Shown: positions 17,246 to 28,862 of the stretch, one piece after another | Position numbering within the stretch: position 1 is the stretch's first letter | How the letters are laid out: every line of letters starts with the position of its first letter | Assembly (NCBI GenBank): GCA_945901845.1 | Contig: CAMDLR010000020.1 | Coordinates: 1 to 35,974 of the forward strand | Length of the DNA stretch: 35,974 nt | Origin: Sediminibacterium ginsengisoli | GTDB taxonomy: Bacteria; Bacteroidota; Bacteroidia; Chitinophagales; Chitinophagaceae | Direction of reading: 5' to 3' | Notes under the pieces: generated by a model | What the model saw: the letters and a program-made list of their open reading frames with translations, nothing else | Database searches by the model: none | What the model was told of the DNA's origin: nothing | Translations under genes and position numbers: made by a program

Positions 17246-20200
17246 TTATTCCTCCTCATCAAAGCTCATTGCTTCTCTAGTGGTAGCTAATACTTCATAT
17301 TCTTCTTTGCTTCCTACAATCATATTCTCGAACTCTTTTTGTCCGGTACCTGCAGGAATCAAATGACCTGTGATTACGTTTTCTTTAAGGCCTAACATCA
17401 AGTCTTTTTTACCTTGTATTGCCGCTTGGCTTAATACTTTAGTTGTTTCTTGGAACGAAGCAGCTGAAATCCAACTTCTTACGCCAAGAGACGCCTTGGT
17501 AATACCTAGTAATACTGGAGTAGCGGTTGCTGGTTTTGCATCACGCACTTCTACTAGCTTTCTGTCTGAACGGCGTAGAATTGAATTCTCTTCGCGTAGT
17601 TCTCTCAATGTTATAATTTGACCAGCTTTGTAGCTTGTACTTTCGCCAGGTTCTGTAACTACTTTTTTGTCATAGATACGGTCATTTTCTTCAATAAAGT
17701 CAAATCTATCTTCTAGATCCTCCTCTAAGAATTTGGTATCACCAGCATCTACAATTTCTACCTTCTTCATCATCTGACGTACAATCACTTCTACGTGCTT
17801 GTCATTAATTCTTACACCTTGTAAACGGTATACCTCTTGGATTTCATTTACAACATATTCTTGTACTGCAAATGGTCCTTTAATAGCAAGTATCGCAGCA
17901 GGTGCAGTTTGTCCATCAGACATTGGCGTACCCGCTTTTACGAAGTCACCATCTTGAACTAGAATTTGACGTGTAAGCGGTACTAAGTACTTCTTAACCA
18001 TGCCATCTTTAGATTCAACAATGATTTCTCTGTTACCACGCTTAACACTACCAAATGCAACTATACCATCGATCTCACAAACAATCGCAGGGTTACCCGG
18101 ATTTCTTGCTTCAAACAATTCAGTTACACGTGGAAGACCTCCTGTGATATCGCGGAGCTTACCTAAAATACGTGGAATTTTAACCATCACAAAACCAGCT
18201 TTTACTTCATCGCCTTCTTCTACAGCGATGTGAGATCCAACTGGTAAGTTGTAATGCTTGTTATCCTTTCCTTCAACAATGATGGTAGGTATTTTAGTTT
18301 TATCTTTTGTTTCAATAACCACTTTTTCGCGGTGACCTGTTTGCTCATCGGCCTCATCACGGTAAGTAATACCTTCGAGAACGTTTTCAAATTTGATCTT
18401 ACCGTTTTGCTCAGAAACAACTACGTTGTTAAATGGATCCCAAGTACAAATCACATCACCTTTTTTCACTTCTTGGCCATCTTTTACATTTAAGGTAGCA
18501 CCATAAGGAACGTTGTTGGTGATCATTAAACGATCATTTTTAACATCCGTGATTCTTACCTCACCTGTACGTCCAATAACAATTTTAGCTTTTTTGCCTT
18601 CGTTGTTTAGAGACTCTACCGTACGTAATCCGTCAAACTGAATCGTACCATCAAACTTAGCTACGAGTGTAGACTCGATAGATGCAGATCCTGCCACACC
18701 ACCTACGTGGAATGTACGAAGTGTAAGCTGTGTACCTGGTTCACCAATTGATTGTGCTGCAATAATACCCACTGCATCACCACGTTGTGCGAGGTAACCA
18801 GTTGCTAAGTTCTTACCATAACATTTTACACAAACACCACGCTTACTTTCGCAAGTAAGTACAGAACGAATCTCTACAGACTCGATGCCTACTTCATCAA
18901 TTTCTTTAGCAACATCAGATGAAATTTCTTCCCCTGCATTGATAATTAATTGCTCCGTAACCGGATGGTAAACATTATGTAGTGAAGTACGACCTTCTAT
19001 TCTGTCCGATAATCCTTCAATAATATCTTCATTGTCTTTTAATGCAGATGTTGCAATACCACGTAAAGTACCACAGTCATCATCCGCAATAACAACGTCT
19101 TGAGAAACGTCTACTAGACGGCGTGTTAAGTAACCTGCATCGGCCGTTTTTAACGCCGTATCCGCAAGACCTTTACGCGCACCGTGCGTAGAAATAAAGT
19201 AATCTAATACATTAAGACCACTCTTAAAGTTAGATAAGATTGGGTTTTCAATTACCTCAGATCCTGCGCTACCACTCTTACGTGGCTTAGCCATTAGACC
19301 TCTGATACCTACTAGCTGCTTAACCTGTGTTTTACTACCACGAGCACCTGAATCAAGCATCATGTAAACAGAGTTAAAGCCTTGCTTGTCTGTTTGCATT
19401 TCATGCATCAATGTTTCAGTAATTCTCGTATCTACACGACCCCAGATATCAATAACTTGGTTGTAACGCTCGTTATTGGTAATAAGACCCATGTTGTAGT
19501 TTTCCCAAACTTCTTCTACTTCTGCTTTAGCACTATCAAGTAACTCACCACGCTTATCAGGAACGATAAGGTCGTTTACGTTAAATGATAAACCACCACG
19601 GAATGCCATTCTAAATCCTAGTGTTTTAATATCATCTAAGAATTTAGCGGTTGTAGGAACGTTTGTGATTTTAATGATATCACCAATGATATCTCTTAAA
19701 GATTTCTTGGTTAATAGCGCATTGATATAACCTACTGGTGCAGGAACGTGTTGGTTGAATAAAACACGACCAACCGTTGTTTCAATTAATTTTTTAACAA
19801 TCACACCACCTTCACGCACATTGGTTTTTACTTTGATGTTTGCGTGTAAATCTACACGGTTCTCATTGTACGCAATGATCACTTCATCCATGCTGTAGAA
19901 AGCCATGCCCTGTCCTTTTACGGTTTCAGTATCAGTGGTTTTCTTTCCCTTAGTAATATAGTATAAACCAAGTACCATGTCCTGAGAAGGAAGGGTGATT
20001 GGCGTACCATTTTGTGGGTTAAGGATGTTGTGGGAAGAAAGCATTAATAACTGTGCTTCTAGTACCGCTGCACTGCTAAGTGGAACGTGTACCGCCATTT
20101 GGTCACCATCGAAATCCGCGTTAAACGAAGACGTTACGAGTGGGTGTAATTGAATGGCTTTACCTTCTACCAACTTAGGCTGGAAAGCTTGAATAGACAA

Positions 20201-21529
20201 GCGGTGAAGTGTTGGGGCACGGTTTAATAATACCGGGTGACCTTTTAAAATATTTTCTAAGATATCCCAAATAACAGCTTCTTTTTTATCGACTAATTTT
20301 TTAGCAGACTTTACTGTTTTTACAATACCTCTTTCAATTAATTTACGAATAACAAATGGCTTAAATAATTCGGCAGCCATATCTTTTGGTAATCCGCACT
20401 CGTGCATTTTTAACTCAGGTCCTACCACAATTACAGAACGACCAGAATAGTCTACACGCTTACCTAATAAGTTTTGACGGAAACGACCTTGCTTACCTTT
20501 TAATACATCCGATAAAGATTTTAAAGCACGTCCTCCTTCTGCTTTAACCGCATTAGATTTACGAGAGTTATCGAATAAAGAATCGATTGCTTCTTGTAAC
20601 ATACGTTTTTCATTACGTAAGATTACTTCTGGTGCTTTAATTTCTAACAAACGCTTTAAACGGTTGTTACGAATAATTACACGACGGTATAAATCGTTTA
20701 GATCTGATGATGCAAAACGACCCCCATCTAGAGGTACTAATGGACGAAGTTCTGGTGGAATAACTGGAATGTATTGCATAACCATCCACTCCGGCTTATT
20801 TACAATACGTGTGCTTGCATCACGGAAAGATTCAACTACGCTCAAACGCTTTAAAGCATCTGCTTTACGTTGTTGAGAAGTTTCGTTAGCAGCTGCATTA
20901 CGCAATGAGAAACTTAAACCATCTAAATCAATTCTTTGCAATAAACCGTGAACAGCTTCTGCACCCATTTTAGCGATGAACTTGTTTGGATCTTCGTCAG
21001 GTAAGAATTGGTTTTCTTTTGGTAACGTATCCAATAAATCAAGGTATTCTTCTTCGGTTAAAAGATCACCCATGTTAAGGTTTTCTTTGATACCGCCTTG
21101 TAGTACGACGTAACGCTCATAATAGATAATGGTTTCTAATTTCTTAGAACTCATTCCTAATAAATAACCAATTTTGTTAGGTAAAGATTTGAAGTACCAA
21201 ATGTGCACGACAGGTACCACCAATTTAATGTGACCCATACGCTCACGACGTACTTTTTTCTCTGTTACTTCTACACCACATCTATCACACACAATACCCT
21301 TGTAACGGATTCGCTTATATTTACCACAAGCACACTCATAATCCTTAACTGGACCAAAAATTCTTTCGCAGAATAAACCATCTCTTTCAGGCTTATATGT
21401 ACGGTAATTAATGGTTTCAGGCTTTAATACTTCACCGAAACTTCTTTCTAATATATTATCTGGAGAAGCCAGACCGATAGTGATCTCGGAGAAAGTTAAT
21501 CTTGGTCGATTGTCTCTTTTATTGGCCAT
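17246..21529 (-). CDS. rpoC: DNA-directed RNA polymerase subunit beta'
   Basis: 1427 residues, starting '[23 protein letters not shown]'. The N-terminal zinc site is Cys66, Cys68, Cys81 and Cys84 ('[19 protein letters not shown]'). The catalytic magnesium loop '[12 protein letters not shown]' lies in the first third, and the second zinc site '[11 protein letters not shown]' is in the C-terminal half. '[13 protein letters not shown]' belongs to the bridge/trigger region. The length is typical for Bacteroidota. It follows rpoB after 63 bp, with no terminator seen between them. No inteins or frameshifts are visible. Confidence 0.99.
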   Translation of the reverse strand: MANKRDNRPRLTFSEITIGLASPDNILERSFGEVLKPETINYRTYKPERDGLFCERIFGPVKDYECACGKYKRIRYKGIVCDRCGVEVTEKKVRRERMGHIKLVVPVVHIWYFKSLPNKIGYLLGMSSKKLETIIYYERYVVLQGGIKENLNMGDLLTEEEYLDLLDTLPKENQFLPDEDPNKFIAKMGAEAVHGLLQRIDLDGLSFSLRNAAANETSQQRKADALKRLSVVESFRDASTRIVNKPEWMVMQYIPVIPPELRPLVPLDGGRFASSDLNDLYRRVIIRNNRLKRLLEIKAPEVILRNEKRMLQEAIDSLFDNSRKSNAVKAEGGRALKSLSDVLKGKQGRFRQNLLGKRVDYSGRSVIVVGPELKMHECGLPKDMAAELFKPFVIRKLIERGIVKTVKSAKKLVDKKEAVIWDILENILKGHPVLLNRAPTLHRLSIQAFQPKLVEGKAIQLHPLVTSSFNADFDGDQMAVHVPLSSAAVLEAQLLMLSSHNILNPQNGTPITLPSQDMVLGLYYITKGKKTTDTETVKGQGMAFYSMDEVIIAYNENRVDLHANIKVKTNVREGGVIVKKLIETTVGRVLFNQHVPAPVGYINALLTKKSLRDIIGDIIKITNVPTTAKFLDDIKTLGFRMAFRGGLSFNVNDLIVPDKRGELLDSAKAEVEEVWENYNMGLITNNERYNQVIDIWGRVDTRITETLMHEMQTDKQGFNSVYMMLDSGARGSKTQVKQLVGIRGLMAKPRKSGSAGSEVIENPILSNFKSGLNVLDYFISTHGARKGLADTALKTADAGYLTRRLVDVSQDVVIADDDCGTLRGIATSALKDNEDIIEGLSDRIEGRTSLHNVYHPVTEQLIINAGEEISSDVAKEIDEVGIESVEIRSVLTCESKRGVCVKCYGKNLATGYLAQRGDAVGIIAAQSIGEPGTQLTLRTFHVGGVAGSASIESTLVAKFDGTIQFDGLRTVESLNNEGKKAKIVIGRTGEVRITDVKNDRLMITNNVPYGATLNVKDGQEVKKGDVICTWDPFNNVVVSEQNGKIKFENVLEGITYRDEADEQTGHREKVVIETKDKTKIPTIIVEGKDNKHYNLPVGSHIAVEEGDEVKAGFVMVKIPRILGKLRDITGGLPRVTELFEARNPGNPAIVCEIDGIVAFGSVKRGNREIIVESKDGMVKKYLVPLTRQILVQDGDFVKAGTPMSDGQTAPAAILAIKGPFAVQEYVVNEIQEVYRLQGVRINDKHVEVIVRQMMKKVEIVDAGDTKFLEEDLEDRFDFIEENDRIYDKKVVTEPGESTSYKAGQIITLRELREENSILRRSDRKLVEVRDAKPATATPVLLGITKASLGVRSWISAASFQETTKVLSQAAIQGKKDLMLGLKENVITGHLIPAGTGQKEFENMIVGSKEEYEVLATTREAMSFDEEE

Positions 21530-21592
21530 ATCTAGTTTGTAAATTTGTAATGATAATTGTTGTTAATAGATGTGTTGGTTTTATGTAAAATC

Positions 21593-24500
21593 TTATTCAA
21601 ATTTTAAGTCTAAACCTAAACCTCTCAATTCATGTACTAATACATTAAATGATTCTGGTACACCCGGACGTGGAATGTTTTCACCTTTAACGATGGCTTC
21701 ATAGGTTTTTGCTCTACCTATGATATCATCTGATTTGAGGGTTAATAATTCCTGTAAGATGTTAGCAGCACCATATGCTTCAAGTGCCCAAACCTCCATC
21801 TCACCAAAACGTTGTCCACCAAACTGCGCCTTACCACCAAGCGGTTGCTGGGTAATTAAGCTGTATGGTCCGATTGAACGGGCGTGCATTTTATCATCAA
21901 CCATGTGGTGAAGCTTAATCATATAGATTACACCAACCGATGTTTTTTGGTGGAAGCGCTCTCCTGTTTCACCATCATATAAATACGTGTGTCCATTTCT
22001 TGGTATACCCGCATCTACACAATATTGTTCGATTTGATCGGTACTTGCACCATCAAAAATTGGGGTTGCAAATTTCACGCCTAAACGCTTACCAGTCCAA
22101 CCTAAAATGGTTTCATAGATCTGACCAAGGTTCATACGAGAAGGAACCCCTAGTGGGTTAAGAACGATGTCGACTGGTGTACCGTCTTCCATAAATGGCA
22201 TGTCTTCTGCACGCACAATTTTGGCAACGATACCTTTGTTTCCGTGACGACCCGCCATCTTATCTCCCACTTTAAGCTTACGCTTAACGGCTAAGTATAC
22301 TTTAGCTAATTTTAATACACCCGCTGGTAATTCATCACCAATAGAGATGTTGAATTTCTCACGCTTATAACGACCTAGTTCTTCGTTGAAACGAATGCTA
22401 TAGTTGTGTAATAAAGTATTGATTTGTTGATCTGTTTTTTCGTCACCAGTCCAACCAAGTGGATTTACGTTTTGGTAATCGAGGGTTACTAAGTTTTTCT
22501 GATTGAACTTAGAACCTTTAGGAATCAACATTTCGCCAAAGTTGTTGCTCACACCAGAAGAAGACTTATCTTTTAATAGTGTTTGTAATTTATCAAGCAA
22601 CAATTCTTTGATATGCTCTCTGTTTTGTTCGTGTACTTTTTCTACTTTTTCAAGTAACGCTTTTTCACGAATTTTTCCGTTCTTATCTTTTTTAGCGCGT
22701 TGGAATAATTTCTTATCGATAACTACACCTTCTGTTCCGTTTGGTGCTTTTAATGAAGCATCTTTTGCATCACCTGCTTTGTCACCAAAGATGGCACGCA
22801 ATAACTTTTCTTCTGGTGTAGGATCTGATTCACCTTTAGGTGTAATCTTACCAATTAAAATATCACCTTCTTTAATCGTTGCACCAATTCTGATGATACC
22901 ATGCTCATCTAAATCTTTGGTTGCTTCTTCAGAAACGTTGGGGATATCTGGTGTTAATTCTTCTTCACCTAATTTAGTATCACGCACTTCTAATTCATAT
23001 TCATCAATGTGAATTGAAGTAAATAAATCTTCACGTACTACTTTTTCACTGATTACAATGGCATCCTCAAAGTTGTAACCTTTCCATGGCATGAACGCCA
23101 CTTGTAAGTTACGACCTAGTGCTAACTCACCATCTTTTGTTGCATAACCTTCGGTTAAGAAATCTCCTTTTTTAACTTTTTGTCCTTTTTTAACAGCAGG
23201 ACGTAGGTTGATACAAGTAGCTTGGTTTGTTTTGATAAACTTAGTTAGTTTATACAATTGTAAATCATCACTGAAAGAAACCAAACGGTCTAAATCATTT
23301 CTATCATAACGAACATGAATTTCGTTTGCATCCACAAACTCAACCACACCATTACCATCCGCATGGATTTGGATACGTGCATCACGCGCAGCTTTTCCTT
23401 CTAGTCCTGTACCAACAATTGGTGCTTCAGGAATAATCAACGGAACCGCTTGACGTTGCATGTTTGAACCCATTAGGGCACGGTTGGCATCATCATGTTC
23501 TAAGAATGGAATTAACGACGCACTCAAACCAACAATTTGGTTAGGTGCAACGTCCATATATTCTACATCTTCTTTGTCTAATATTGGGAAGTCTCCGGTT
23601 TGACGAGAAACAACTTTATCTTCTGCGAATTCTAATTTATCTGTTAATGGTGAGTTAGACTGTGCAATTTTTGCAGTATCCTCTTCTTCTGCACTGAGGT
23701 ACGTCAATTGCTTCATGTTTACTTTACCATTTTCTACTTTACGGTATGGTGTTTCAATGAATCCCATATCGTTGATAGAAGCATGCACACACAACGTAGA
23801 AATTAGACCAATGTTTGGTCCTTCCGGTGTTTCGATGGTACATAAACGGCCGTAGTGAGAATAGTGTACGTCACGTACTTCAAATCCTGCACGCTCTCTA
23901 CTTAAACCGCCGGGTCCAAGTGCAGAAATACGACGCTTGTGCGTGATCTCTGATAACGGATTTGTTTGGTCTAAGAATTGAGATAACTGAGAAGTACCAA
24001 AGAATGAATTGATAACACTAGAAAGTGTTCTTGCATTGATTAGATCAACGGGTGTGAACACCTCATTGTCACGAACGTTCATACGCTCACGAATCGTACG
24101 CGCCATACGCGCTAAACCAACACCAAATTGAGCATACAATTGCTCACCCACGGTACGTACACGACGATTGCTTAGGTGATCAATATCATCAATCTCCGCT
24201 TTCGCATTGGTTAAACGAACTAAGTATTTAACAATCTCAATGATATCTTGCTTTGTTAAAACTTTTTTCTCCAATGGATAATCTAAGTCAAGCTTACGGT
24301 TGATTTTATAACGACCTACTTCACCTAAATCATAACGCTTATCAGAGAAAAATAATTTGTCAATAATTCCACGCGCTGTTTCATTATCTGGCGCATCTGC
24401 ACCACGTAATTGACGGTAGATATGTTGAACCGCTTCTAATTCTGAGTTAGAAGTATCTTTATTTAACGTGTTGTAGATGATTGCATAATCACCACCAAAC

Positions 24501-25396
24501 TCTTCTTTTTGAATGAAGACACTCTTCACATCCATTTCAACGATTGTTGCAATAGCAGCTTCGTCTAAAACAGTGTCACGCTCCATTACAATTTCGTTAC
24601 GCTCAATGCTCACTACTTCACCCGTATCTTCATCAACGAAATCTTCTACCCATGTTCTTAAAACACGCGCAGCTAATTTGCGACCAACTTGATTGGCTAA
24701 AGATTTTTTATCGGCTTTGATTTCATCAGCCATTCCAAATAATTCTAGAATGTCTTTGTCAGTTTCAAAACCAATAGAACGCAATAAAGTTGTTACAGGG
24801 AACTTCTTCTTACGATCGATATATGCATACATTACATTATTGATGTCTGTAGCAAATTCCATCCATGCACCTTTAAAAGGAATTACACGAGCAGAATATA
24901 TTTTTGTTCCGTTCGGGTGAACTGATTGACCAAAGAATACACCAGGTGAACGGTGTAACTGAGATACAATAACACGTTCAGCACCATTAATTACAAACGT
25001 ACCACGCGGTGTCATGTAAGGAATGTTTCCGAGGAATACATCCTGTACGATGGTTTGGAAATCAACGTGCTCTTCGTCATTACAGCTTAAACGTAGTTTA
25101 GCTTTTAATGGAACTGCATACGTTAATCCGCGCTCCATACACTCGTCGAGTGTGTAACGTGGGGGATCAATAAAGTAATCTAGGAACTCTAGTACGAAAA
25201 TGTTACGCGTGTCTGTGATCGGAAAATTTTCCTTAAACACACGGAACAAGCCTTCCACATTTCTGCGGTCTGGTGTTGTTTCTAACTGAAAAAATTCTCT
25301 AAATGACTCTAACTGAATGTCAAGTAAGTCTGGCGTTTCTGCCAAGTGCTTTGTTTTACCAAAGTTGACCCTGTTGTTTAAAGTTGTTGTAGACAT
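21593..25396 (-). CDS. rpoB: DNA-directed RNA polymerase subunit beta
   Basis: 1267 residues. The rifampicin-region motifs are present ('[33 protein letters not shown]' area), as are '[16 protein letters not shown]' and the C-terminal '[24 protein letters not shown]'. In the rifampicin cluster the usual susceptible residues appear ([24 protein letters not shown]), so no resistance change is obvious. The gene has its own promoter and lies beyond a terminator that closes rplL. It is the start of the rpoBC transcript. Confidence 0.99.
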   Translation of the reverse strand: MSTTTLNNRVNFGKTKHLAETPDLLDIQLESFREFFQLETTPDRRNVEGLFRVFKENFPITDTRNIFVLEFLDYFIDPPRYTLDECMERGLTYAVPLKAKLRLSCNDEEHVDFQTIVQDVFLGNIPYMTPRGTFVINGAERVIVSQLHRSPGVFFGQSVHPNGTKIYSARVIPFKGAWMEFATDINNVMYAYIDRKKKFPVTTLLRSIGFETDKDILELFGMADEIKADKKSLANQVGRKLAARVLRTWVEDFVDEDTGEVVSIERNEIVMERDTVLDEAAIATIVEMDVKSVFIQKEEFGGDYAIIYNTLNKDTSNSELEAVQHIYRQLRGADAPDNETARGIIDKLFFSDKRYDLGEVGRYKINRKLDLDYPLEKKVLTKQDIIEIVKYLVRLTNAKAEIDDIDHLSNRRVRTVGEQLYAQFGVGLARMARTIRERMNVRDNEVFTPVDLINARTLSSVINSFFGTSQLSQFLDQTNPLSEITHKRRISALGPGGLSRERAGFEVRDVHYSHYGRLCTIETPEGPNIGLISTLCVHASINDMGFIETPYRKVENGKVNMKQLTYLSAEEEDTAKIAQSNSPLTDKLEFAEDKVVSRQTGDFPILDKEDVEYMDVAPNQIVGLSASLIPFLEHDDANRALMGSNMQRQAVPLIIPEAPIVGTGLEGKAARDARIQIHADGNGVVEFVDANEIHVRYDRNDLDRLVSFSDDLQLYKLTKFIKTNQATCINLRPAVKKGQKVKKGDFLTEGYATKDGELALGRNLQVAFMPWKGYNFEDAIVISEKVVREDLFTSIHIDEYELEVRDTKLGEEELTPDIPNVSEEATKDLDEHGIIRIGATIKEGDILIGKITPKGESDPTPEEKLLRAIFGDKAGDAKDASLKAPNGTEGVVIDKKLFQRAKKDKNGKIREKALLEKVEKVHEQNREHIKELLLDKLQTLLKDKSSSGVSNNFGEMLIPKGSKFNQKNLVTLDYQNVNPLGWTGDEKTDQQINTLLHNYSIRFNEELGRYKREKFNISIGDELPAGVLKLAKVYLAVKRKLKVGDKMAGRHGNKGIVAKIVRAEDMPFMEDGTPVDIVLNPLGVPSRMNLGQIYETILGWTGKRLGVKFATPIFDGASTDQIEQYCVDAGIPRNGHTYLYDGETGERFHQKTSVGVIYMIKLHHMVDDKMHARSIGPYSLITQQPLGGKAQFGGQRFGEMEVWALEAYGAANILQELLTLKSDDIIGRAKTYEAIVKGENIPRPGVPESFNVLVHELRGLGLDLKFE

Positions 25397-25456
25397 GTAT
25401 ATAAAACCGGTTTAAATACAAAAAATATTGAGATAAGTATCCCAATTTAAGGATGG

Positions 25457-25487
25457 CAAAGGTACGAAATGAGGCGCAGGAAACAAA
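25457..25487 (-). promoter_or_regulatory. rpoBC promoter (Bacteroidota type)
   Basis: TTTG (25487-25484), a 19-nt spacer and TACCTTTG (25464-25457) match the -33/-7 consensus TTTG-N19-TAnnTTTG exactly. The rpoB ATG is 60 bp downstream. It sits in the 339-bp rplL-rpoB gap, which otherwise holds the rplL terminator and about 180 bp in which I see no further element. Confidence 0.85.
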
Positions 25488-25665
25488 CAAATACTGGACC
25501 AAAATGTCCAAAAAATCAATAATTTTTACCGCAAAAGTCAGCCTGTCATGAAAAATAGCTTATTTTTTAGATAATTTTTTATAAAATGTTGATTACCAGC
25601 ATAATTTTAGGATAACAATTTTGTTAAAATTGAGCTGGATTCGAGAAAAATATAGCAAGATGGCA

Positions 25666-25706
25666 TAAAAAAAGCGGTTTCAACAAGGTTGAAACCGCTT
25701 TTTTTT
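25666..25706. terminator. Bidirectional intrinsic terminator after rplL
   Basis: A perfect 12-bp stem (25673-25684 with 25688-25699, AGCGGTTTCAAC / GTTGAAACCGCT) with a 3-nt loop. It is flanked by an A-run (25667-25673) and a T-run (25699-25706), so it can terminate in both directions. On the minus strand it follows rplL by 30 bp. Confidence 0.92.
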
Positions 25707-25735
25707 GAATGTATTGGACTAGAATTAGCCGTAAA

Positions 25736-26107
25736 TTACTTTACTTCTACTTCAGCACCAGCTTCTTTAAGCTTAGCTACGATATCGTCAGCTTCTGCTT
25801 TAGAAACACCTTCTTTAACTGGTTTTGGTGCACCGTCAACTAGATCTTTTGCTTCTTTAAGTCCTAAGCCAGTTAATTCTTTTACGATTTTAACTACGCC
25901 TAATTTGCTAGCACCACCGCTTACTAAGATTACATCGAAAGATGTTTTCTCTTCTACAGCAGCAGCTCCGCCGTCACCTGCGCTTACTACAACTGCAGCA
26001 GCAGCTGGTTCAATACCGTAATCAGCTTTTAATACATCAGCTAATTCTTGTACTTCTTTTACTGTTAAGCTTACTAATTGTTCAGCTAATGATTTTACGT
26101 CTGCCAT
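25736..26107 (-). CDS. rplL: Ribosomal protein bL12 (L7/L12)
   Basis: 123 residues. The N-terminal dimerisation domain (about 1-32, '[21 protein letters not shown]') is followed by an Ala/Gly hinge. The C-terminal factor-binding domain carries '[45 protein letters not shown]'. Several copies bind the L10 tail to form the stalk that recruits translation GTPases such as EF-Tu, which is also encoded in this window. It is 95 bp after rplJ. Confidence 0.98.
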   Translation of the reverse strand: MADVKSLAEQLVSLTVKEVQELADVLKADYGIEPAAAAVVVSAGDGGAAAVEEKTSFDVILVSGGASKLGVVKIVKELTGLGLKEAKDLVDGAPKPVKEGVSKAEADDIVAKLKEAGAEVEVK

Positions 26108-26202
26108 TTGATTTAAATTTTTTCCGCCTTCATACTTTGTTACAAGTCCGGCGGAGGGTTTAAAAAAATTTGCCTTTATTTTCCCTCAGGCCTGGGATAT
26201 TT

Positions 26203-26832
26203 TTACGCTTCTGGTTCTGCAGCTGGAGCTTCTGTTGCAGGCGCTTCAGGAGCTACTTCAGGAGCCGCTTCTACAACTGGTGCAGCAGCTTCTTCGACAG
26301 CAACTTCTACAGATGCTACAACAACTTCAGCTTCTGTCTTTGAACTACCATTCTCGGCGTGGTTTAATAAAGCAGCAATGACGCGCTTAGCCGGAGATTG
26401 TAATAATCCAAGAACTTCACCAACAAGTTCGTTCTTCGTTTTAATTTGTGTTAACGCCTTAAGTGTGTTATCGCCAGAGTAAACATCTCCATTGATGAAC
26501 GCCGCTTTTAATTGAGGCTTGTCTCCACCCTTTCTAAACGCGCTGATAATAACAGCTGGTTCTTTAGGATTTTCAGAGAACATTAACGCAGTAACATTAT
26601 TTAATGCTGGATAAATCGCAGCATATTTTTCTGCATCGATAGCTTCTAATGCTTTACGGATAAGCGTGTTTTTTGCAACTTTCATTTCTACTTGCTTATC
26701 AAAACAAGTACGACGAAGTGCAGAAATCTGCGCTACAGATAAAGATTCGGTATCGGTAATATAGAAGTTATTGTATTGAGTGAACTTTTGTTTAAGAACC
26801 TCAATCACTTCATTTTTTTGATCTTTTGTCAT
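26203..26832 (-). CDS. rplJ: Ribosomal protein uL10 with Ala/Pro/Glu-rich C-terminal tail
   Basis: 209 residues; most L10 proteins have about 165-180. The N-terminal RNA-binding domain ('MTKDQKNEVIEVLKQKF', 'LRRTCFDKQVEMKVAKNTLIRKAL') and the helical L12-binding region ('LVGEVLGLLQSPAKRVIAALL') are normal. From about residue 164 a low-complexity acidic tail of Ala, Pro, Glu and Val extends to the end. It anchors L12 dimers at the base of the ribosomal stalk. The preceding 57-bp gap after rplA contains a hairpin that may regulate rplJL. Confidence 0.97.
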   Translation of the reverse strand: MTKDQKNEVIEVLKQKFTQYNNFYITDTESLSVAQISALRRTCFDKQVEMKVAKNTLIRKALEAIDAEKYAAIYPALNNVTALMFSENPKEPAVIISAFRKGGDKPQLKAAFINGDVYSGDNTLKALTQIKTKNELVGEVLGLLQSPAKRVIAALLNHAENGSSKTEAEVVVASVEVAVEEAAAPVVEAAPEVAPEAPATEAPAAEPEA

Positions 26833-26846
26833 GTCTGATCTTTTTT

Positions 26847-26888
26847 AAAAACCTGGGTCATTTTTCTAGAAAATAGAAATCACCAGGA
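26847..26888 (-). promoter_or_regulatory. Hairpin in the rplA-rplJ gap (possible partial terminator or r-protein leader)
   Basis: On the minus strand CCTGG (26887-26883) pairs with CCAGG (26856-26852), enclosing a self-complementary TTTTCTAGAAAA (26873-26862), and is followed by TTTTT. It ends about 15 nt before the rplJ ATG. It could be a weak attenuator or a leader-RNA binding site; which one is inference. Confidence 0.45.
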
Positions 26889-26889
26889 A

Positions 26890-27582
26890 TTAGTTCATTA
26901 ATGATTTTGTGTCTAACATAATGCCAGGACTCATGGAGCTAGCCATGCTTACACCTTTGATGTAAGTTCCTTTAGAAGAAGATGGCTTTAACTTAATAAT
27001 AGCGTTGATTAATTCAGTGCTATTTTCGGAAAGCTTATCTGGTGCAAAAGAGACACGTCCAATTGAAGCATGAACGATACCCGCTTTATCAACCTTGAAA
27101 GCAATTTTACCACCTTTTACTTCATTAACAGCACCTGCTACATCGTTTGTAACAGTACCTGTTTTAGGGTTTGGCATTAAGTTACGAGGACCTAATACTT
27201 TACCTAATTTACCAATCTTAGGCATTACTGATGGTGTTGCAATGATTACATCAATATCAACCCAACCGCTTTCGATCTTTGCGATGAATTCATCAAGACC
27301 AACATAATCGGCACCTGCTTCTTTAGCAGCTGCTTCTTTATCAGGTGTACAAAGAACCAATACTTTTTTTGTTTTACCAGTACCGTGTGGTAATGATACA
27401 GTACCTCTAACTTGTTGGTCTGCTTTTTTAGGATCTACACCTAAACGAATGTGTAAATCTACAGAGCTATCAAATTTTGTACAGTTAATTTCTTTTACAA
27501 GTGTAGACGCTTCTTTAAGGGAATAAGATTTGTTTTTATCCACCTTTGTAACTGCTACTTTTCTTTTTTTAGTAAGTGACAT
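26890..27582 (-). CDS. rplA: Ribosomal protein uL1
   Basis: 230 residues from the ATG at 27582 ([20 protein letters not shown]...). The frame is open to 27633, but that ATG would put 17 non-family residues across the gap to rplK. L1 signatures include '[34 protein letters not shown]', '[22 protein letters not shown]' and the C-terminal '[20 protein letters not shown]'. It forms the L1 stalk on 23S rRNA; in other bacteria L1 also represses its own rplKA mRNA. It lies 25 bp after rplK. Confidence 0.98.
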   Translation of the reverse strand: MSLTKKRKVAVTKVDKNKSYSLKEASTLVKEINCTKFDSSVDLHIRLGVDPKKADQQVRGTVSLPHGTGKTKKVLVLCTPDKEAAAKEAGADYVGLDEFIAKIESGWVDIDVIIATPSVMPKIGKLGKVLGPRNLMPNPKTGTVTNDVAGAVNEVKGGKIAFKVDKAGIVHASIGRVSFAPDKLSENSTELINAIIKLKPSSSKGTYIKGVSMASSMSPGIMLDTKSLMN

Positions 27583-27607
27583 TTTTAAATAATTGAAGGT
27601 GAATAAA

Positions 27608-28051
27608 TTAATTTTCCCAAGGAGCTTGACCATCTACTGTGATACCCATACTACGTGCAGTACCCGCCACCATGCTCATTGCACTGTGAAGGCTAAATGC
27701 ATTTAAGTCAGACATCTTGTCTTTAGCGATTTCTTCTACTTGCGCCCAAGTAACTTTACCCACTTTGTCACGGTTGCTTTCTTTAGATCCTTTTTGGATT
27801 TTAGCAGCTTCCATTAATTGAACTGGGGCTGGTGCCGTTTTGATGATAAAGTCGAAAGACTTATCTGCGTAAACCGTAATTAAAACAGGAACAACTTTTC
27901 CTTGTTTGTCTTGAGTTCTAGCATTAAACTGCTTACAGAACTCCATGATGTTAACACCCTTGGAACCAAGGGCTGGACCTACTGGAGGTGCAGGATTGGC
28001 TTGACCGCCTTTAACCTGCAGCTTTACGTAGCCTGTGATTTCTTTAGCCAT
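27608..28051 (-). CDS. rplK: Ribosomal protein uL11
   Basis: 147 residues from the ATG at 28051 ([25 protein letters not shown]...). The open frame extends to 28201, but those 50 extra codons cover the promoter and terminator region and are not L11-like. '[25 protein letters not shown]' and '[12 protein letters not shown]' are diagnostic. L11 binds the GTPase-associated rRNA region. It is the first gene of the rplKAJL group and has its own promoter. Confidence 0.98.
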   Translation of the reverse strand: MAKEITGYVKLQVKGGQANPAPPVGPALGSKGVNIMEFCKQFNARTQDKQGKVVPVLITVYADKSFDFIIKTAPAPVQLMEAAKIQKGSKESNRDKVGKVTWAQVEEIAKDKMSDLNAFSLHSAMSMVAGTARSMGITVDGQAPWEN

Positions 28052-28141
28052 TTTTTTTTGATTTAATTGGTTATAGCGTAGTACCATTATGGATCTACTC
28101 CCAAAGTCAATCATTCTTCGTAAAAAGAACTTTTGGGGCAG

Positions 28142-28172
28142 CAAAGGTACAATTAAATGGCAAAAAAACAAG
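28142..28172 (-). promoter_or_regulatory. rplK promoter (Bacteroidota type)
   Basis: TACCTTTG (28149-28142) matches the -7 consensus TAnnTTTG. CTTG (28172-28169) lies 19 nt upstream at the -33 position (TTTG consensus, 3 of 4). It lies directly downstream of the nusG terminator and about 90 nt before the rplK ATG. Confidence 0.7.
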
Positions 28173-28180
28173 CGAAATTC

Positions 28181-28211
28181 AAAAAAATAAGGGCTACCCA
28201 ACGGGTAGCTC
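28181..28211 (-). terminator. Intrinsic terminator after nusG
   Basis: A 9-bp stem with one G-U pair (28211-28203 with 28199-28191; core GCTACCC/GGGTAGC) and a 3-nt loop, followed on the minus strand by TTATTTTTTT. It lies 36 bp after the nusG stop. Confidence 0.85.
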
Positions 28212-28246
28212 TTAAAAAATTCATTATCAATACGTTAGAACCTTTG

Positions 28247-28855
28247 TTAGCTAATTTTTTCTACTTGCATGTAGCTTAGCTCTACTGGCGTAGAACGTCC
28301 AAAGATTTTAACGGTAACTTTTAGTTTCTTCTTCTCTTCGTTTACATCTTCAATAACACCGTTAAAGTCGTTAAATGGACCTTCGATAATTTTGATGGTT
28401 TCACCCAAGATAAATGGCTCGCTAATGCTTCCACCCATATCATTCATTTCATCCACCTTACCCAACATTTTATTCACTTCACTTTTACGCAAAGAAATAA
28501 TGTTACCCTTAGAACCTTTACCATCTGTTAAAAAGTGCATCACATTGGTGATATTGCTTATGTGCATCACCATATCATCATTTAATTTACCATCGAGCAC
28601 TTCAATCATTACGTAACCTGGAAAATAGTTTTTCTCGCGCATTACTTTTTTACCGTTTTGCACTTTGTATACTTTTTCCATCGGTAAGAAGATCTGTTTG
28701 ATGAGATCTTGCCAACCGCTTCTTAAAATATCTTTATCTAGATACTCTTTAATTTTACGCTCCTTACCACTCACTACACGAATCACATACCATTTTGTTT
28801 CTGGCTTAGCTACCGCAGGGGTTTCGGGAGTTATAATATCTGTTAATGCTTCCAT
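28247..28855 (-). CDS. nusG: Transcription termination/antitermination factor NusG
   Basis: 202 residues. The NGN domain (about 20-135) has 'KWYVIRVVSGKERKIKEYL', 'EKVYKVQNGKKVMREKNYFPGYVMIEV' and 'MHFLTDGKG'. The C-terminal KOW domain (about 145-202) has 'LGETIKIIEGPFNDFNGVIEDVNEEKKKLKVTVKIFGR'. It is slightly longer than E. coli NusG, with an N-terminal extension of about 20 residues. NusG binds RNA polymerase, affects pausing and links to ribosomes or Rho. It is 7 bp after secE and ends at an intrinsic terminator. Confidence 0.98.
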   Translation of the reverse strand: MEALTDIITPETPAVAKPETKWYVIRVVSGKERKIKEYLDKDILRSGWQDLIKQIFLPMEKVYKVQNGKKVMREKNYFPGYVMIEVLDGKLNDDMVMHISNITNVMHFLTDGKGSKGNIISLRKSEVNKMLGKVDEMNDMGGSISEPFILGETIKIIEGPFNDFNGVIEDVNEEKKKLKVTVKIFGRSTPVELSYMQVEKIS

Positions 28856-28862
28856 GATTAGA

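Noticed and set aside
22503..23012. 169-codon open frame on the plus strand
   Set aside because: It is antisense to rpoB, Ser/Leu/Asn-rich with no recognisable domain, and explained by the codon pattern of the conserved rpoB strand.
25493..25509. Small inverted repeat GGAC/GTCC upstream of the rpoB promoter
   Set aside because: Only 4-5 pairs, no T-run and no second copy; too short to support a regulator site.
28052..28201. N-terminal extension of rplK to an upstream ATG
   Set aside because: It covers the rplK promoter and abuts the nusG terminator; L11 begins at [11 protein letters not shown].
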